NCBI GenBank assembly: GCA_903827245.1
Contig: CAIKHO010000009.1
Location: 1-44,435 of the forward strand
Length of the DNA stretch: 44,435 bases
Direction: 5' to 3'
DNA from: an uncultured Opitutia bacterium
GTDB lineage: Bacteria; Verrucomicrobiota; Verrucomicrobiia; Opitutales; Opitutaceae
The notes beneath the pieces are model-generated. The model was not told where the DNA came from and searched no databases. It saw nothing but the letters and a program-made list of their open reading frames with translations. Positions 1 to 8,862 of this stretch are shown here, in pieces (position 1 is the first letter of the stretch; each line of letters opens with the position of its first letter). A program made the translations under genes and the position numbers.

Positions 1-637
1 CAACCTCCCACCAACTCAAACGGGGAGCGGGGGAGGAGCTTCGCCCCTCCCCCTGCACCCCCTCCCTTAAATCTAACTTAATTTACCCGATCCGCTGTCC
101 AACGGACGGGGTCCACCTCAATCCGTTCTCGGCATCTCCGAACTTAATACTGCAATGCATAACTCAAGGTTAGGACCATGGGCGGCAATTGAGTATGATC
201 CCGCCCTGTAGCGAGAGGTACATGTCTGAGTTAGCCTCGGCGTGAAATCTGGAAAAAAATCAATTTTCGCGCGAATACACCCTAGCTAGATTCCCCGCTC
301 ATTTCCCCCCTCCCCACCCCCTTTTCTATAGGCTATCTGCCGAGCAGACGCTCGACGGCGCAAAGGACGTCTAACCTTACGGCGAACATCTACACCGAGA
401 TGGCCAGCGAGACCATCGATTCAGAGCTAAAAAAGCTCCCGTGGATCACCAAGGACGGAATCCAAAGTACCCCAGTCGACCACGCACCAAAACACGCACT
501 AAAATCCGGCGCTCCCGGTCATTCGTTGTCAGACCCTGTCAAAGTGGAAGATGACGCCGACGCACCTAAGTACCTCAATTCACCAATGAAGCGGCGCATC
601 CTGGCATCACTGGACACGATCCGTCAAAATCTCGAAA
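1..637. other. Gene-poor, AT-richer left edge next to a tRNA 3' end
   Basis: I see no convincing gene here. The first 70 bases are a G/C-skewed stretch with complementary G-rich and C-rich runs (about 19-68) that could fold. The remainder is richer in A and T than the rest of the window. An open frame of 93 codons at 400-681 runs into the antisense of the tRNA and has no recognisable motif. The region lies directly downstream of the tRNA 3' end, which is the usual side for an integrated element, but no integrase or second attachment site is visible. Confidence 0.4.
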
Positions 638-714
638 TGGTGGACGCTACAGGACTCGAACCTGTGACCCCGTGCGTGTGAAGCACGTGCTCTAACCAAC
701 TGAGCTAAGCGTCC
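638..714 (-). tRNA. tRNA-Val (anticodon CAC), CCA encoded
   Basis: Read on the minus strand, the sequence folds as a complete cloverleaf: acceptor GGACGCT/AGCGTCC, D arm GCTC/GAGC, anticodon stem CGTGC/GCACG with loop TTCACAC, and T arm ACAGG/CCTGT with loop TTCGAGT. The anticodon CAC reads the valine codon GTG. The discriminator base is A and the 3' CCA is encoded at 640-638, giving 77 nt in all. The next gene on this strand is nth, upstream. Confidence 0.95.
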
Positions 715-780
715 AAAATGGAGGGGCGAACGTGAAGCGCCGACGAGGACGAATCAATCCTGTTTTCAGGCCTCGGATTA

Positions 781-899
781 TTGGCCACGAAAAGACACGA
801 AATGATACGAAAAAAGGCCCTGGAGGTTTGGTTTCGAACTCTCAATTCCTTCCGAGCGGTTCCTTTCGCGTCATTTCGTGCCTCTTTGTGGCAAAAAAA
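781..899. repeat. Intergenic inverted repeat, family A copy 1
   Basis: The left arm (about 781-815, GGCCACGAAAAGACACGA...) is complementary to the right arm (about 864-899, ...TCGTGCCTCTTTGTGGC) with a few mismatches. Both the arms and the central spacer resemble the copy at 1624-1740 in the same orientation, so the two copies are direct repeats on either side of nth. I saw no coding capacity. Confidence 0.8.
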
Positions 900-918
900 T
901 GCCGAACTTCTGGGTCTG

Positions 919-1569
919 CTATTTTCGGGTAACGACCGGCTTCTTCCGGCGGGGGAAGAGTGTCCGGCAGATTTCGCACGCCGTGCCGTCGCAGCAGTGG
1001 GCGGTGCAGTGCTCGCGGCCGTAGTAGATGATCCGCAGATGCAGCTGGTTCCAGTGCTCGCGCGGAAAAAGTTTTTTCAAGTCGCGCTCGGTCTCCACGA
1101 CGCTGCGGCCGCTCGTGAGCTTCCAGCGCTGGGCGAGGCGGTGGATGTGCGTGTCCACCGGGAACGCCGGCACGCCGAAGGCCTGCGCCATCACCACACT
1201 CGCCGTCTTGTGTCCCACCCCGGGCAGCGCCTCCAGCTCCGCGAACGTCCGCGGCACCGCGCCGCCATGGCGCTCCAGCAGCAGGCGCGACAGCCCGGCG
1301 ATCGCCTTCGCCTTCTGCGGTGACAGCCCGCAGGGGCGGATGATGCGCTGGATCTCCGCCACCGGCACCTGCGTCATCTTTTCCGGCGTGTCCGCGCGGG
1401 CGAATAGCTCCGGCGTCACCAGGTTGACGCGTTTGTCCGTGCACTGCGCCGACAGCAACACCGACACGAGGAGCGTATACGCGTCCTTGTGGTCCAGCGG
1501 CACCGGGGTCTCCGGGTAGAGTTCCGCCAGCCGCCGGTCGATGGTGGCGGCGCGTTCGGTCTTGGTCAT
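919..1569 (-). CDS. nth: Endonuclease III (DNA glycosylase/AP lyase)
   Basis: Base-excision repair enzyme of the HhH-GPD superfamily that removes oxidised pyrimidines and nicks abasic sites. The 216-residue length fits the family. The helix-hairpin-helix LPGVGHKTASVV carries the catalytic lysine K121, and VDTHIHR carries the catalytic aspartate D139. The C-terminal Fe-S region holds cysteines 188, 192, 193, 198 and 201 but lacks the fourth cysteine of the usual C-X6-C-X2-C-X5-C pattern, so the cluster ligands must be shifted or the cluster altered. The open frame continues upstream to 1644, but that extension runs through an inverted repeat, so I start at the ATG giving MTKTERAA. Repeats flank the gene on both sides and it has no operon partner. 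Confidence 0.93.
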   Translation of the reverse strand: MTKTERAATIDRRLAELYPETPVPLDHKDAYTLLVSVLLSAQCTDKRVNLVTPELFARADTPEKMTQVPVAEIQRIIRPCGLSPQKAKAIAGLSRLLLERHGGAVPRTFAELEALPGVGHKTASVVMAQAFGVPAFPVDTHIHRLAQRWKLTSGRSVVETERDLKKLFPREHWNQLHLRIIYYGREHCTAHCCDGTACEICRTLFPRRKKPVVTRK

Positions 1570-1579
1570 GCCAGGAATT

Positions 1580-1776
1580 GTTTCGTGCAGAGGCGCAGGG
1601 GCGCAAAGCAGAAACCACGGGGTTTTGGCCACCAAAAGGCACAAGATGACACGAAAAAATCCGGATGTTTTGGATTCAAACCCTCAATCCTTCCGAACGG
1701 TTCCTATCGTGTCGTTTTGTGCCTTTTCTCGGCTAAAAATTCCGAATCTTTGCGCCTCGGTGCCTCGGCACGAAAC
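1580..1776. repeat. Nested inverted repeat (family A copy 2 inside another hairpin)
   Basis: Outer arms 1580-1608 (GTTTCGTGCAGAGGCGCAGG...) and 1749-1776 (...TGCCTCGGCACGAAAC) are complementary. Inside them sits a second inverted repeat with arms near 1624-1659 and 1709-1740, which matches the copy at 781-899. It fills the gap between the divergent starts of nth and gcvP, so promoters for both genes must overlap it or lie very close. No glycine riboswitch was recognised here. Confidence 0.75.
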
Positions 1777-1838
1777 CTTTCCGAGGTCTTAAATCGCGGT
1801 TGCGCGCCTTCCGTCCTCACCTACCGTTGTCGCCAAAC

Positions 1839-4739
1839 ATGTCCACGCTTCGCGACCTTCTCGCCCCGTCCGACACCTTTGCCCGCCGCCACACCGGCGA
1901 CAGCGCCGCCGACACCGCTGCCCTGCTCGCCTTGCTGGGCTACCCGTCGCTCGACGCCCTGATCGACACCGCCGTGCCGCCCCAGATCCGCCGCGGCGCG
2001 CTCAACCTGCCCGCTGCCGCCAGTGAGAGCACCGCCTTGGCCGAGCTGCGCGGCCTCGCCAGCCAGAATCAGGTTTTCCGGAGCGTCATCGGGCTGGGCT
2101 ACTACGACACGTTCACCCCCGGCGTCATCCAGCGCACCATCCTGGAGAACCCGGGCTGGTACACCGCCTATACGCCCTACCAAGCCGAGATTTCCCAGGG
2201 CCGTCTCGAGGCGCTGCTCAACTTCCAGACGCTCGTCACCGACCTCACCGGACTCGAGATTGCCAACGCCTCCATGCTCGACGAGGGCACCGCCGCCGCC
2301 GAGGCCATGATGATGTGCCACCGCCTCAAGGAGGGCGACACCGACGCCCATCGCGTGTTCTTCGTCTCCGAACAATGCCACCCGCAGACCATCGACATCG
2401 TCCGGACGCGCGCCAAGCCGCTCGGCATCGAGGTCGTCACCGGCGACCACCGCTCCTGGCAGCCCGTCGCCAACTGCTTCGGCGTGCTCGTGCAGTATCC
2501 CGACACCACCGGCTCGATCCACGATTTCGAAAAATTCTTCGCCGCCGCCCATGCCGCGGGCGCGTTCACCATCGTCGCCACCGACCTGCTCGCGCTCACG
2601 CTGCTGCGTGCCCCGGGTGAGTTCGGCGCCGACGTCGCCGTCGGCTCCGCCCAGCGTTTCGGCGTGCCCCTCGGCTTCGGCGGCCCGCACGCCGGCTTCC
2701 TCGCCACCAAGGACGCCTTCAAGCGCCAGATGCCCGGACGCCTCGTGGGGGTTTCCAAAGACGCCCAAGGTGACCCCGCGATGCGCCTCGCCCTCGGCAC
2801 CCGCGAGCAGCACATCCGCCGCGACAAGGCCACCTCCAACATCTGCACGGCCCAGGTGCTCCTCGCCGTCATGGCCTCGATGTACGCTGTCTACCACGGC
2901 CCCGAGGGCCTCAAGCGCATTGCCCGCCGCATCCACGCGCTCACCAGTCTCCTCGCCCAAGCCCTCGCCGCGACCGGCGCCAAGGTCAATGGCGAGCCGG
3001 TCTTCGATACGCTCACCATTGGCAACGTCGCCGCCGCCCGCGTCCACGCCGCCGCCGAGGCGAAAAAATTCAACCTCCGCCGTATCGACGACTACACCGT
3101 CGCCCTCTCCCTGGATGAAACGACCCGTGTCGAGGACGTGCAGACCATCCTTTCCTTCTTCAGCGAATCGGCGACGCTCACTTCCCAGCTCTCGACTCTC
3201 GACGCTCAGCTCTCGACTTTCCCCGCGCCCCACGCGCGGAAATCCTCTTTCCTCGCTGCCGCCGTCTTCAACAAATACCATACCGAGCACGAGATGCTCC
3301 GCTACATCAAGCGGCTCGAGGCGAAGGACCTTTCGCTCTGCCACTCGATGATCTCCCTCGGCTCGTGCACGATGAAGCTCAACGCCACGAGCGAGATGTT
3401 CCCGGTGTCCTGGCCCGAGTTCGGCCGGCTCCATCCTTTCGCGCCATCGGAACAAACGCGCGGCTACCTGAAGTTGTTCAAGGACCTCGAGACCTGGCTC
3501 GGCGAGATCACCGGCTTTGCCGCCGTCTCCCTCCAGCCCAACGCCGGCTCGCAGGGCGAATACGCCGGCCTGCTCGTCATCCGCGCCTTCCACGAGTCGC
3601 GCGGCGAGGGCCGGCGCAATGTCTGCCTCATCCCGACCAGCGCCCACGGCACCAATCCCGCCAGCGCCGCGATGTGCGGCTTCAAGGTCGTCCCCGTCGC
3701 CTGCGACACCAACGGCAACATCGACGTCGCCGACCTCACCGCCAAGACCGCCGCCCATGCGACCGACCTCGCCGCGCTCATGGTGACCTACCCGTCCACC
3801 CACGGCGTGTTCGAGAGCACGATCAAGAACATCTGCGCCACGATCCACACCCACGGCGGGCAAGTCTACATGGATGGCGCCAACATGAACGCGCAGGTCG
3901 GCCTCACGTCACCCGGCCACATCGGCGCGGACGTCTGCCACCTCAACCTGCACAAGACCTTCTGCATTCCCCACGGCGGCGGCGGCCCCGGCATGGGCCC
4001 GATTGGCGTAGCCGCGCACCTCGCCCCCTTCCTCCCCGGACATCCAATCGTCCGACCCGTCAACCTGTCCCCCGTCGCTGGTCACCTGGGCGCCGTCTCG
4101 GCGGCGCCGTACGGCAGCGCTAGCATCCTCCTCATCTCCTGGATGTACATCCGCATGATGGGCCCCGACGGCCTCACCGAGGCCACGAAAGTCGCCATCC
4201 TCAACGCCAACTACGTCGCCAAGCGCCTGGAAAAGTTCTTCCCCGTGCTCTACCGCGGCAACGCGGGGCTCATCGCCCACGAGTGCATCGTGGATCTCCG
4301 CGGCTGGAAGAAGCACGGCGTCGAGGTCGAGGATGCCGCCAAGCGCCTGATGGACTATAACTATCACGCGCCGACCATGTCGTTCCCCGTCCCCGGCACG
4401 TTCATGATCGAGCCGACCGAGAGCGAGGCGAAGAGCGAGCTCGACCGTTTCTGCGACGCGCTGATCTCGATCCACGGCGAGATGCAGGCGGTCGCCCACG
4501 GCGAGGCCGACAAGGCCAACAACCCGCTCAAGCACGCCCCGCACACCGCCAAGGTCGTGTGCCGCGACGACTGGGACCGCCCCTACTCGCGCGAGCTCGC
4601 CGCCTTCCCCTCCCCCGCCACCCGCGCCAGCAAGTTCTGGCCCGCCGTCGGCCGCGTCGACAACGTCTACGGCGACCGCAACCTCGTCTGCTCCTGCGTC
4701 GGGATGGAAGCGTACGCGGAGCCGAGCTCCGCGAGTTGA
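1839..4739 (+). CDS. gcvP: Glycine dehydrogenase (decarboxylating), P-protein of the glycine cleavage system
   Basis: PLP enzyme that decarboxylates glycine and passes the aminomethyl group to the lipoyl arm of GcvH. This is the long single-chain form, 966 residues, with an N-terminal GcvPA-like half and a C-terminal GcvPB-like catalytic half. The PLP lysine is K706 in [20 protein letters not shown]. The start chosen is the ATG giving [10 protein letters not shown]; 13 further in-frame codons upstream look non-homologous. Residues about 443-470, at the junction of the halves, contain a serine/threonine/leucine-rich insert ([13 protein letters not shown]) encoded by a CTCTCGACT-type repeat also seen elsewhere in the window. 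The genes gcvT and gcvH are not in the window. Confidence 0.96.
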   Translation: MSTLRDLLAPSDTFARRHTGDSAADTAALLALLGYPSLDALIDTAVPPQIRRGALNLPAAASESTALAELRGLASQNQVFRSVIGLGYYDTFTPGVIQRTILENPGWYTAYTPYQAEISQGRLEALLNFQTLVTDLTGLEIANASMLDEGTAAAEAMMMCHRLKEGDTDAHRVFFVSEQCHPQTIDIVRTRAKPLGIEVVTGDHRSWQPVANCFGVLVQYPDTTGSIHDFEKFFAAAHAAGAFTIVATDLLALTLLRAPGEFGADVAVGSAQRFGVPLGFGGPHAGFLATKDAFKRQMPGRLVGVSKDAQGDPAMRLALGTREQHIRRDKATSNICTAQVLLAVMASMYAVYHGPEGLKRIARRIHALTSLLAQALAATGAKVNGEPVFDTLTIGNVAAARVHAAAEAKKFNLRRIDDYTVALSLDETTRVEDVQTILSFFSESATLTSQLSTLDAQLSTFPAPHARKSSFLAAAVFNKYHTEHEMLRYIKRLEAKDLSLCHSMISLGSCTMKLNATSEMFPVSWPEFGRLHPFAPSEQTRGYLKLFKDLETWLGEITGFAAVSLQPNAGSQGEYAGLLVIRAFHESRGEGRRNVCLIPTSAHGTNPASAAMCGFKVVPVACDTNGNIDVADLTAKTAAHATDLAALMVTYPSTHGVFESTIKNICATIHTHGGQVYMDGANMNAQVGLTSPGHIGADVCHLNLHKTFCIPHGGGGPGMGPIGVAAHLAPFLPGHPIVRPVNLSPVAGHLGAVSAAPYGSASILLISWMYIRMMGPDGLTEATKVAILNANYVAKRLEKFFPVLYRGNAGLIAHECIVDLRGWKKHGVEVEDAAKRLMDYNYHAPTMSFPVPGTFMIEPTESEAKSELDRFCDALISIHGEMQAVAHGEADKANNPLKHAPHTAKVVCRDDWDRPYSRELAAFPSPATRASKFWPAVGRVDNVYGDRNLVCSCVGMEAYAEPSSAS

Positions 4740-4880
4740 AAGTTTCCGGTTGAAGGTTGAAAGAAGCCCTGGCCGCAGGGGTTCGGATTTTGGCCACAGA
4801 TGGCGCAGACCGATCCCAAATAAAAGCTCCCGGTATCCGTACCCATCATTGTCATCCGTGGCTAAAAAATCCGTGGTTTG
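4733..4880. repeat. Intergenic repeat, mirrored by the one at 5871-5950
   Basis: It begins at the gcvP stop with GTTGAAAGTTTCCGGTTGAA, followed by an imperfect hairpin with arms near 4787-4810 (TTGGCCACAGATGGC) and 4851-4872 (CATCCGTGGCTAAAA). The order of elements recurs inverted at 5871-5950, so the two repeat blocks face each other across the decayed BNR gene. Confidence 0.65.
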
Positions 4881-4891
4881 TGCTTCGCAGC

Positions 4892-5693
4892 CTAAACCAG
4901 CCACGTCTTTAGCGTGGTGATTCGCGGAAACGACGCCGGCAGCTTCTTCCAGCTGTCTCCGTCGTCCTTCGAGTAAAAAATCTCCCCGCCGGTCGTGCCC
5001 ATGTAAATGCCGGCCGGCGTAAGCGGGTCGGACGTCATCGCGTCGCGCAGCACGCCGACATAGTGCTCCTTCTGCGGCAGCCCCTTCGTCAGCGCCCGCC
5101 ACGTGCGCCCGAGGTCGCGCGAGCGCCACACTTTCAGCGCGCCGCCGGGCACGATGCGGTTGTCGCCACCGATCAGCGGCACCACGAATAGGCCGCCGCC
5201 CGTCGTCGCCGCCAGCGGGAAACCAAAGTCATGCGGCAGCCCCGCCGAGATCCGCGTCCACGCATCGCCGGCGTTCTCCGAAACGAACACGCCGCCGTGG
5301 AACTGCATCGCCAGCCGGCCGGGCCGCGCCGGGTCGAGCACCAGCTTGTGCACGCAGCGGCCCATGTCGGGATCCTTGATGAACTCGGGCGCGACATTGG
5401 GCAGGCCTTCGTTGCAAAGCTTCCACGTCTCGCCAGCGTCATCGCTGCGGAACACGCCGACCGCCGAGATGCGGCCCCGTCAGCTTCCACGCGGAGCGCT
5501 TTTCGTCCGTATGATAGAGAAACACGCCCTTCACCGTGCCGATCAGCAGCACGAGTTTCTTGCGCGCGGGGACTTTCTTCTTCGCAGGCACTGCCGGCTT
5601 TATGATTCCGGCCGATTTCCCGGTCGAGACGGAATTCGAGCCGGTTTCACACGGAGGCACAAAGAACACGGAGAATGATGAAATGTCTGCCAA
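4892..5693 (-). pseudogene. Broken BNR/sortilin-like beta-propeller protein
   Basis: The 3' part (5455-4892) encodes Asp-box propeller repeats such as FRSDDAGETWK, YSKDDGDSWKK and WRSRDLGRTWR, typical of BNR/glycosyl-hydrolase-like proteins. The 5' part lies in a different frame (up to 5439) and encodes the family's N-terminal strand, LVLLIGTVKGVFLYHTDEKR followed by GPHLGG. The two frames meet at about 5463-5471, where CATCTCGGCGG can be read either as the end of GPHLGG or as the start of ISAVGVFRSDD. About 150 residues present between these points in intact relatives are missing. The extreme N-terminus (MADISSFSVFF...) comes from the neighbouring repeat, so the original start may also be lost. 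A separate short protein from 5455 is possible but unlikely. Confidence 0.75.
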
Positions 5694-5950
5694 ACCCGGA
5701 AATTGGGCTTTCTCGGCGATCTCTGCGTCTCTGCGTGAAAATCCGGATGGCTCGATTCGTTTTACAGGAGGAATACCGAGGTCGGTCCGAGATCGGATCC
5801 AAACCCTCGGATCAACTTCGGTATTCCTCCTGTGGAAAAGGCTGTAATCGAACCCCGAAGGTCGGCATCCGTGCCCATCCGTGCAATCAGTGGCAAAAAT
5901 TCCGGGGTTTTCCGGCTTTCAACTTTCCGCCTTCAACCTTCAACTCCGGT
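5645..5950. repeat. Cluster of three intergenic repeats
   Basis: Three repeats lie here in series. At about 5645-5755 there is an imperfect hairpin (CACGGAGGCACAAAGAACAC... with ...CTCTGCGTCTCTGCGTG). At 5765-5832 there is an inverted repeat with 15-base arms (CAGGAGGAATACCGA and its complement). At 5871-5950 a block ends with CTTTCAACTTTCCGCCTTC. The last is the mirror of the block after gcvP. No gene is visible apart from the pseudogene remnant. Confidence 0.7.
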
Positions 5951-5954
5951 CCCC

Positions 5955-6758
5955 ATGAAGCTCATCCGCCACCTTACGCCCAGCGGCCCTGCCTATGCCG
6001 CGCTCCAGCCCGACGGCTCCGCCCGTGAGATCACCGGCGACATCCTCGGCGCCTTCGCCATCACCGACCGCGTGGTCCAGCCGGGCAAGCTCCTCGCGCC
6101 GCTCGCGCCCGTGAATATTTTCTGCATCGGCCTGAACTACCGGAAGCACGCCGAGGAGGGCGGCAAGGGTCCGCCCGAGCGGCCCGTCGTATTTATCAAG
6201 CCCACCAGCACCGTCCAGAATCCCGGCGACCCCATCGAGCTTCCGCAAAAGCTCGCCAGCACCGAGGTCGACTACGAGTGCGAGCTCGCCGTCGTCATCG
6301 GCAAGCGCTGCAAGAACGCCACCAAGGCCAACGCCCTCGACTTCGTCCTCGGCTACACCTGCGCCAACGACGTCTCCGCCCGCGACTGGCAGAACCGCTT
6401 CGGCGGCAGCCAGTGGTGCCAGGGCAAGGGCTTCGATACCTTCTGCCCGCTCGGGCCTGTGCTCGTCACGCGCGACGAGATCCCCAATCCCAACGCGCTC
6501 GCGATCAAGACCGTGCTCAACGGCCAGGTCATGCAGGACTGGAACACGAGCGACATGATCTTCGATGTGCGCACCCTCATCGAGTTCCTCAGCGGCAGCA
6601 AAACCCTCCTGCCCGGCACGGTCATACTCACCGGCACGCCCCACGGCGTCGGCTTCGCCCGCAAGCCGCCGGTCTTCCTGAAACCCGGCGACAGCGTGAG
6701 CATCGAGATCGAAAAGATCGGGACCCTCACGAATCCGGTCGTGAACGAAAAGCCGTAG
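5955..6758 (+). CDS. Fumarylacetoacetate hydrolase (FAH) family protein
   Basis: Metal-dependent C-C hydrolase, decarboxylase or isomerase of the FAH fold, 267 residues, probably cytosolic. After a short N-terminal domain, the fold begins with IFCIGLNYRKHAEE. Metal-binding acidic residues are expected in VDYECELAVVIG, and NDVSARDWQ and LTGTPHGVGF are family signatures. Relatives act on acylpyruvates, 2-hydroxyhepta-2,4-diene-1,7-dioate or oxaloacetate, or in sugar pathways such as 2-keto-3-deoxy-L-fuconate cleavage, so the substrate cannot be assigned. The ATG giving MKLIRHLTPSG is preferred; the longer frame from 5832 runs through repeat sequence. Confidence 0.88.
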   Translation: MKLIRHLTPSGPAYAALQPDGSAREITGDILGAFAITDRVVQPGKLLAPLAPVNIFCIGLNYRKHAEEGGKGPPERPVVFIKPTSTVQNPGDPIELPQKLASTEVDYECELAVVIGKRCKNATKANALDFVLGYTCANDVSARDWQNRFGGSQWCQGKGFDTFCPLGPVLVTRDEIPNPNALAIKTVLNGQVMQDWNTSDMIFDVRTLIEFLSGSKTLLPGTVILTGTPHGVGFARKPPVFLKPGDSVSIEIEKIGTLTNPVVNEKP

Positions 6759-7147
6759 GCAGAGCCGCACAGCAGCCGGTGTCCCGTTGGGGCGGCGACC
6801 TCCCGGACGCCGTCCGACGCGACGGGGACGTCGCATCCCCAACCGCGACCCGCATCAGAGCCGGGTATTACAAAGCGAATGGGTTGCTCACGCGTGAGTC
6901 TTGTTCAGCCGGAACGATGCCGTTGAACCGTAGCGATCGGCGTAGCAGTCGAGGTAATGAGGCTGGGTCTGGTGACTCACCTCAAACCAGCCTCCTCACG
7001 TCGGCTGCTACAGAGAACGGCATCGTTCCGGTTAAGCGGGAGCAAAGGTGCCGATCCTCGTGTCAGGCGAAGACCCCATTCCTCCCGCTCTGGCGTCCGG
7101 CCATAGTCATCCTCCGTTTCTTCACGCGGCTCAGCCCACCCCCCATC
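6759..7147. other. Gene-free stretch with a nested repeat
   Basis: The only structure I see is the nested inverted repeat at 6909-7031, described separately. The rest, including 7050-7147, shows no coding signal. Confidence 0.6.
6909..7031. repeat. 70-bp palindromic element inside a second inverted repeat (copy 1)
   Basis: The outer arms CCGGAACGATGCCGTT (6909-6924) and AACGGCATCGTTCCGG (7016-7031) are exactly complementary. Inside is a 70-bp element, 6942-7011, that begins GTAGCAG and ends CTGCTAC. The same 70-bp element recurs at 11934-12003 inside a different outer pair. Confidence 0.85.
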
Positions 7148-7318
7148 ATGAAAAATCACCATCATAACCATCCCATCCACCCCCACGCCAATGCCCCGAA
7201 GCATGAGGATATCGCCCTCTGCGCCTACCTGCAGTGGATCGACCGGGGCCAGCCCGAGAACCTGCACGAGGCCATCTGGCTCGAAGCCGAGAGGCGGCTG
7301 ATCGCCAAGGGCACCTGA
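7148..7318 (+). CDS. Small DUF2934-like protein
   Basis: A 56-residue protein, histidine-rich at the N-terminus (MKNHHHNHPIHPH), with a core ALCAYLQWIDRGQPENLHEA followed by IWLEAERRLI. The core pattern (helix, W..RG.P....A.W..AE..L) resembles DUF2934, a short domain of unknown function. A clear paralogue lies at 8863-9027, which supports both being real genes. The likely role is unknown. Confidence 0.65.
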   Translation: MKNHHHNHPIHPHANAPKHEDIALCAYLQWIDRGQPENLHEAIWLEAERRLIAKGT

Positions 7319-7344
7319 CCGGATTCGATTCCCCAGGAGCGCAT

Positions 7345-7413
7345 GGGGTAGCGCGGTGCTTCAGCCCGCGTCTTTTTGCCGTGGGAGTGCGGGCTAAAGC
7401 ACCGCACTACTCC
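7345..7413. repeat. Inverted repeat, 25-base arms
   Basis: The arms 7345-7369 (GGGGTAGCGCGGTGCTTCAG...) and 7389-7413 are complementary with few mismatches around a T-rich loop. It lies just after the small DUF2934-like gene and could act as a transcript end, although no clear T-run follows the second arm. Confidence 0.75.
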
Positions 7414-7511
7414 ATGCCTTCGACGTCTCTGCTGTGGGTAGGGCTCCGTAATGACGTGAAACTGCCATAATGGCCTTCACCTCCCCGGGGTCGCTCCGGT
7501 AAACCAAGACG

Positions 7512-8321
7512 ATGTCTCACCTGAAGTACGGTCTGATTTTCCTGCTGATGGCGTTCGTCGCCGCGTCTTCGCATGCGGCCGACGCCCCGTCGGCCACGGC
7601 CAGTCTTCCCCCCCCAAGTTCCCCTTCCCGCCAGCATACGTATGTTTTCGTCCATGGCGCCTGGGGCGGCGGCTGGCAGTGGAAAAAGGTCGACGCCCTG
7701 CTGACGGCCGACGGCCAGAAGGTCTACCGGCCCACCCTCACCGGGCTCGGCGAGCGGGTGCATCTCGCGAGCCCTGACATCAACCTCACGACGCACATCA
7801 ACGACATCGTGAACTTCATCCTCTGGGAGGACCTGCATGACATCATCCTCGTCGGCCACAGCTACGGCGGGATGGTGATCGCGGGCGTGATGGACCGCGT
7901 GCCCGACCGGATCGCGCGGGCGATCTTCGTCGACGCCGTCGCGCCGAACGACGGCGAGAGCCTGAACGACGCCTTCGGCGGCGCCGTGCAGCTGGGCGCG
8001 GTCAAGGACGGTTTCATCGCCGCCAGCTGGGTGAAGCCCGGCAAACCCATCCCCTACGACGTCCCGCACCCGGCAAAAACCCTCAGCGAGCCCGTGTCGT
8101 ACAAAAACCCGGACGCCCTGAAACTCCCGGTCACCTATCTTCTCACCGTCGATCCCGGCAAGAAGCCCGCTGACGACGACTTCTATAAATTCTACGAACG
8201 CGCCAGGGCCCGCGGTTGGTCCACGCTCATCATGGAAGCCGACCACAATCCCGAGTGGTTCAAGCCGAAGGAGCTCACGGGACTGCTCGAGCAGGCCGTG
8301 GATCATCCCGAAGCCCGTTAG
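7512..8321 (+). CDS. Exported alpha/beta hydrolase
   Basis: A 269-residue serine hydrolase with a Sec signal peptide (MSHLKYGLIFLLMAFVAASS, likely cleaved near HAADA), so it acts in the periplasm or outside. The oxyanion region is FVHGAWGGGWQW, the nucleophile is S117 in GHSYGG, and the probable catalytic histidine is H245 in EADHNPEWF. The best match in style is the EstC / plant methyl-ester-hydrolase branch of the superfamily, so ester hydrolysis is likely but the substrate is unknown. It is a single gene between repeats with no operon partner. Confidence 0.88.
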   Translation: MSHLKYGLIFLLMAFVAASSHAADAPSATASLPPPSSPSRQHTYVFVHGAWGGGWQWKKVDALLTADGQKVYRPTLTGLGERVHLASPDINLTTHINDIVNFILWEDLHDIILVGHSYGGMVIAGVMDRVPDRIARAIFVDAVAPNDGESLNDAFGGAVQLGAVKDGFIAASWVKPGKPIPYDVPHPAKTLSEPVSYKNPDALKLPVTYLLTVDPGKKPADDDFYKFYERARARGWSTLIMEADHNPEWFKPKELTGLLEQAVDHPEAR

Positions 8322-8862
8322 GGACCGGGCTCGTCGGTGGCAGCGGTGGTACGATTTCGCGCAGGGGCGCAGGGAACGCAGTCCAATACCAACGTCCCGT
8401 TGGTATTGGACTTATGTCTTGCAGGGTGGCCGCCGACCTCCCGCCGTCGCTCAAGCTATGGCGGGCTGCAATGGCTTCGCGAGGGCGCCGTAGCCTTGGC
8501 GAAGGCGGCCGGGCCGCGGTGTGGCGCATCCGCCACCCGGCATCCGCCGCCCGAAGGTCGGCGGCCACCTGGGCCTACTGGCACGAATTGGCCAGTAGGC
8601 TAAAGTACAAAACCTCGCGGACGTTGGGATAAGGCATCCGACTCGATCTTTGTGTCCCCCATGCCTCCGTGTGAAATTCCAGATTCCGCGCCCAACTTCC
8701 TGCCTTGCTCCGCGACTTTGCTTCTCTGCGCGAAACCGGCCTGGAAGGATTGGCCGCCTGAAAGCGGGGCGAAGCAGGCATAAACCCCATACTCCGGCTC
8801 CGGGTTGAGGCGTAAACTTTCCACTTCAAGTTCAAGCCCACTCCCTTCCCTTTCGCCGCCCC
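8322..8862. other. Gene-free stretch packed with repeats
   Basis: I see no gene in these 541 bases. They hold a perfect 14-base palindrome (8381-8411), a GC-rich block (about 8440-8550) containing GCCTTGGCGAAGGCGGCC, and a repeat at about 8645-8750 that matches the right half of the one at 20800-20892 in the same orientation (shared TCTGCGCGAAACC end). Several short frames cross it but none looks like a protein. Confidence 0.65.
8381..8411. repeat. Perfect hairpin, 14-base arms, 3-base loop
   Basis: GTCCAATACCAACG and its exact complement CGTTGGTATTGGAC are separated by only TCC, 60 bases after the alpha/beta hydrolase stop. This would be a very stable stem. It may end or stabilise the hydrolase transcript, but no T-run follows. 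Confidence 0.75.

Noticed and set aside
400-681. 93-codon open frame at the left edge
   Set aside because: Its last codons are the antisense of tRNA-Val, no motif or family is visible, and third-position composition differs from real genes here. Kept only as a remark in the left-edge entry.
1580-1838. Possible glycine riboswitch upstream of gcvP
   Set aside because: The gap is occupied by a nested inverted repeat; no conserved riboswitch core was recognised.
1821-3863. 680-codon open frame on the minus strand
   Set aside because: It lies entirely within gcvP; long antisense frames are common in high-GC DNA and the protein is a low-complexity G/E/V/A mix.
8381-8411. Rho-independent terminator
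   Set aside because: The hairpin is perfect but no T-run follows on either strand; recorded only as a repeat.
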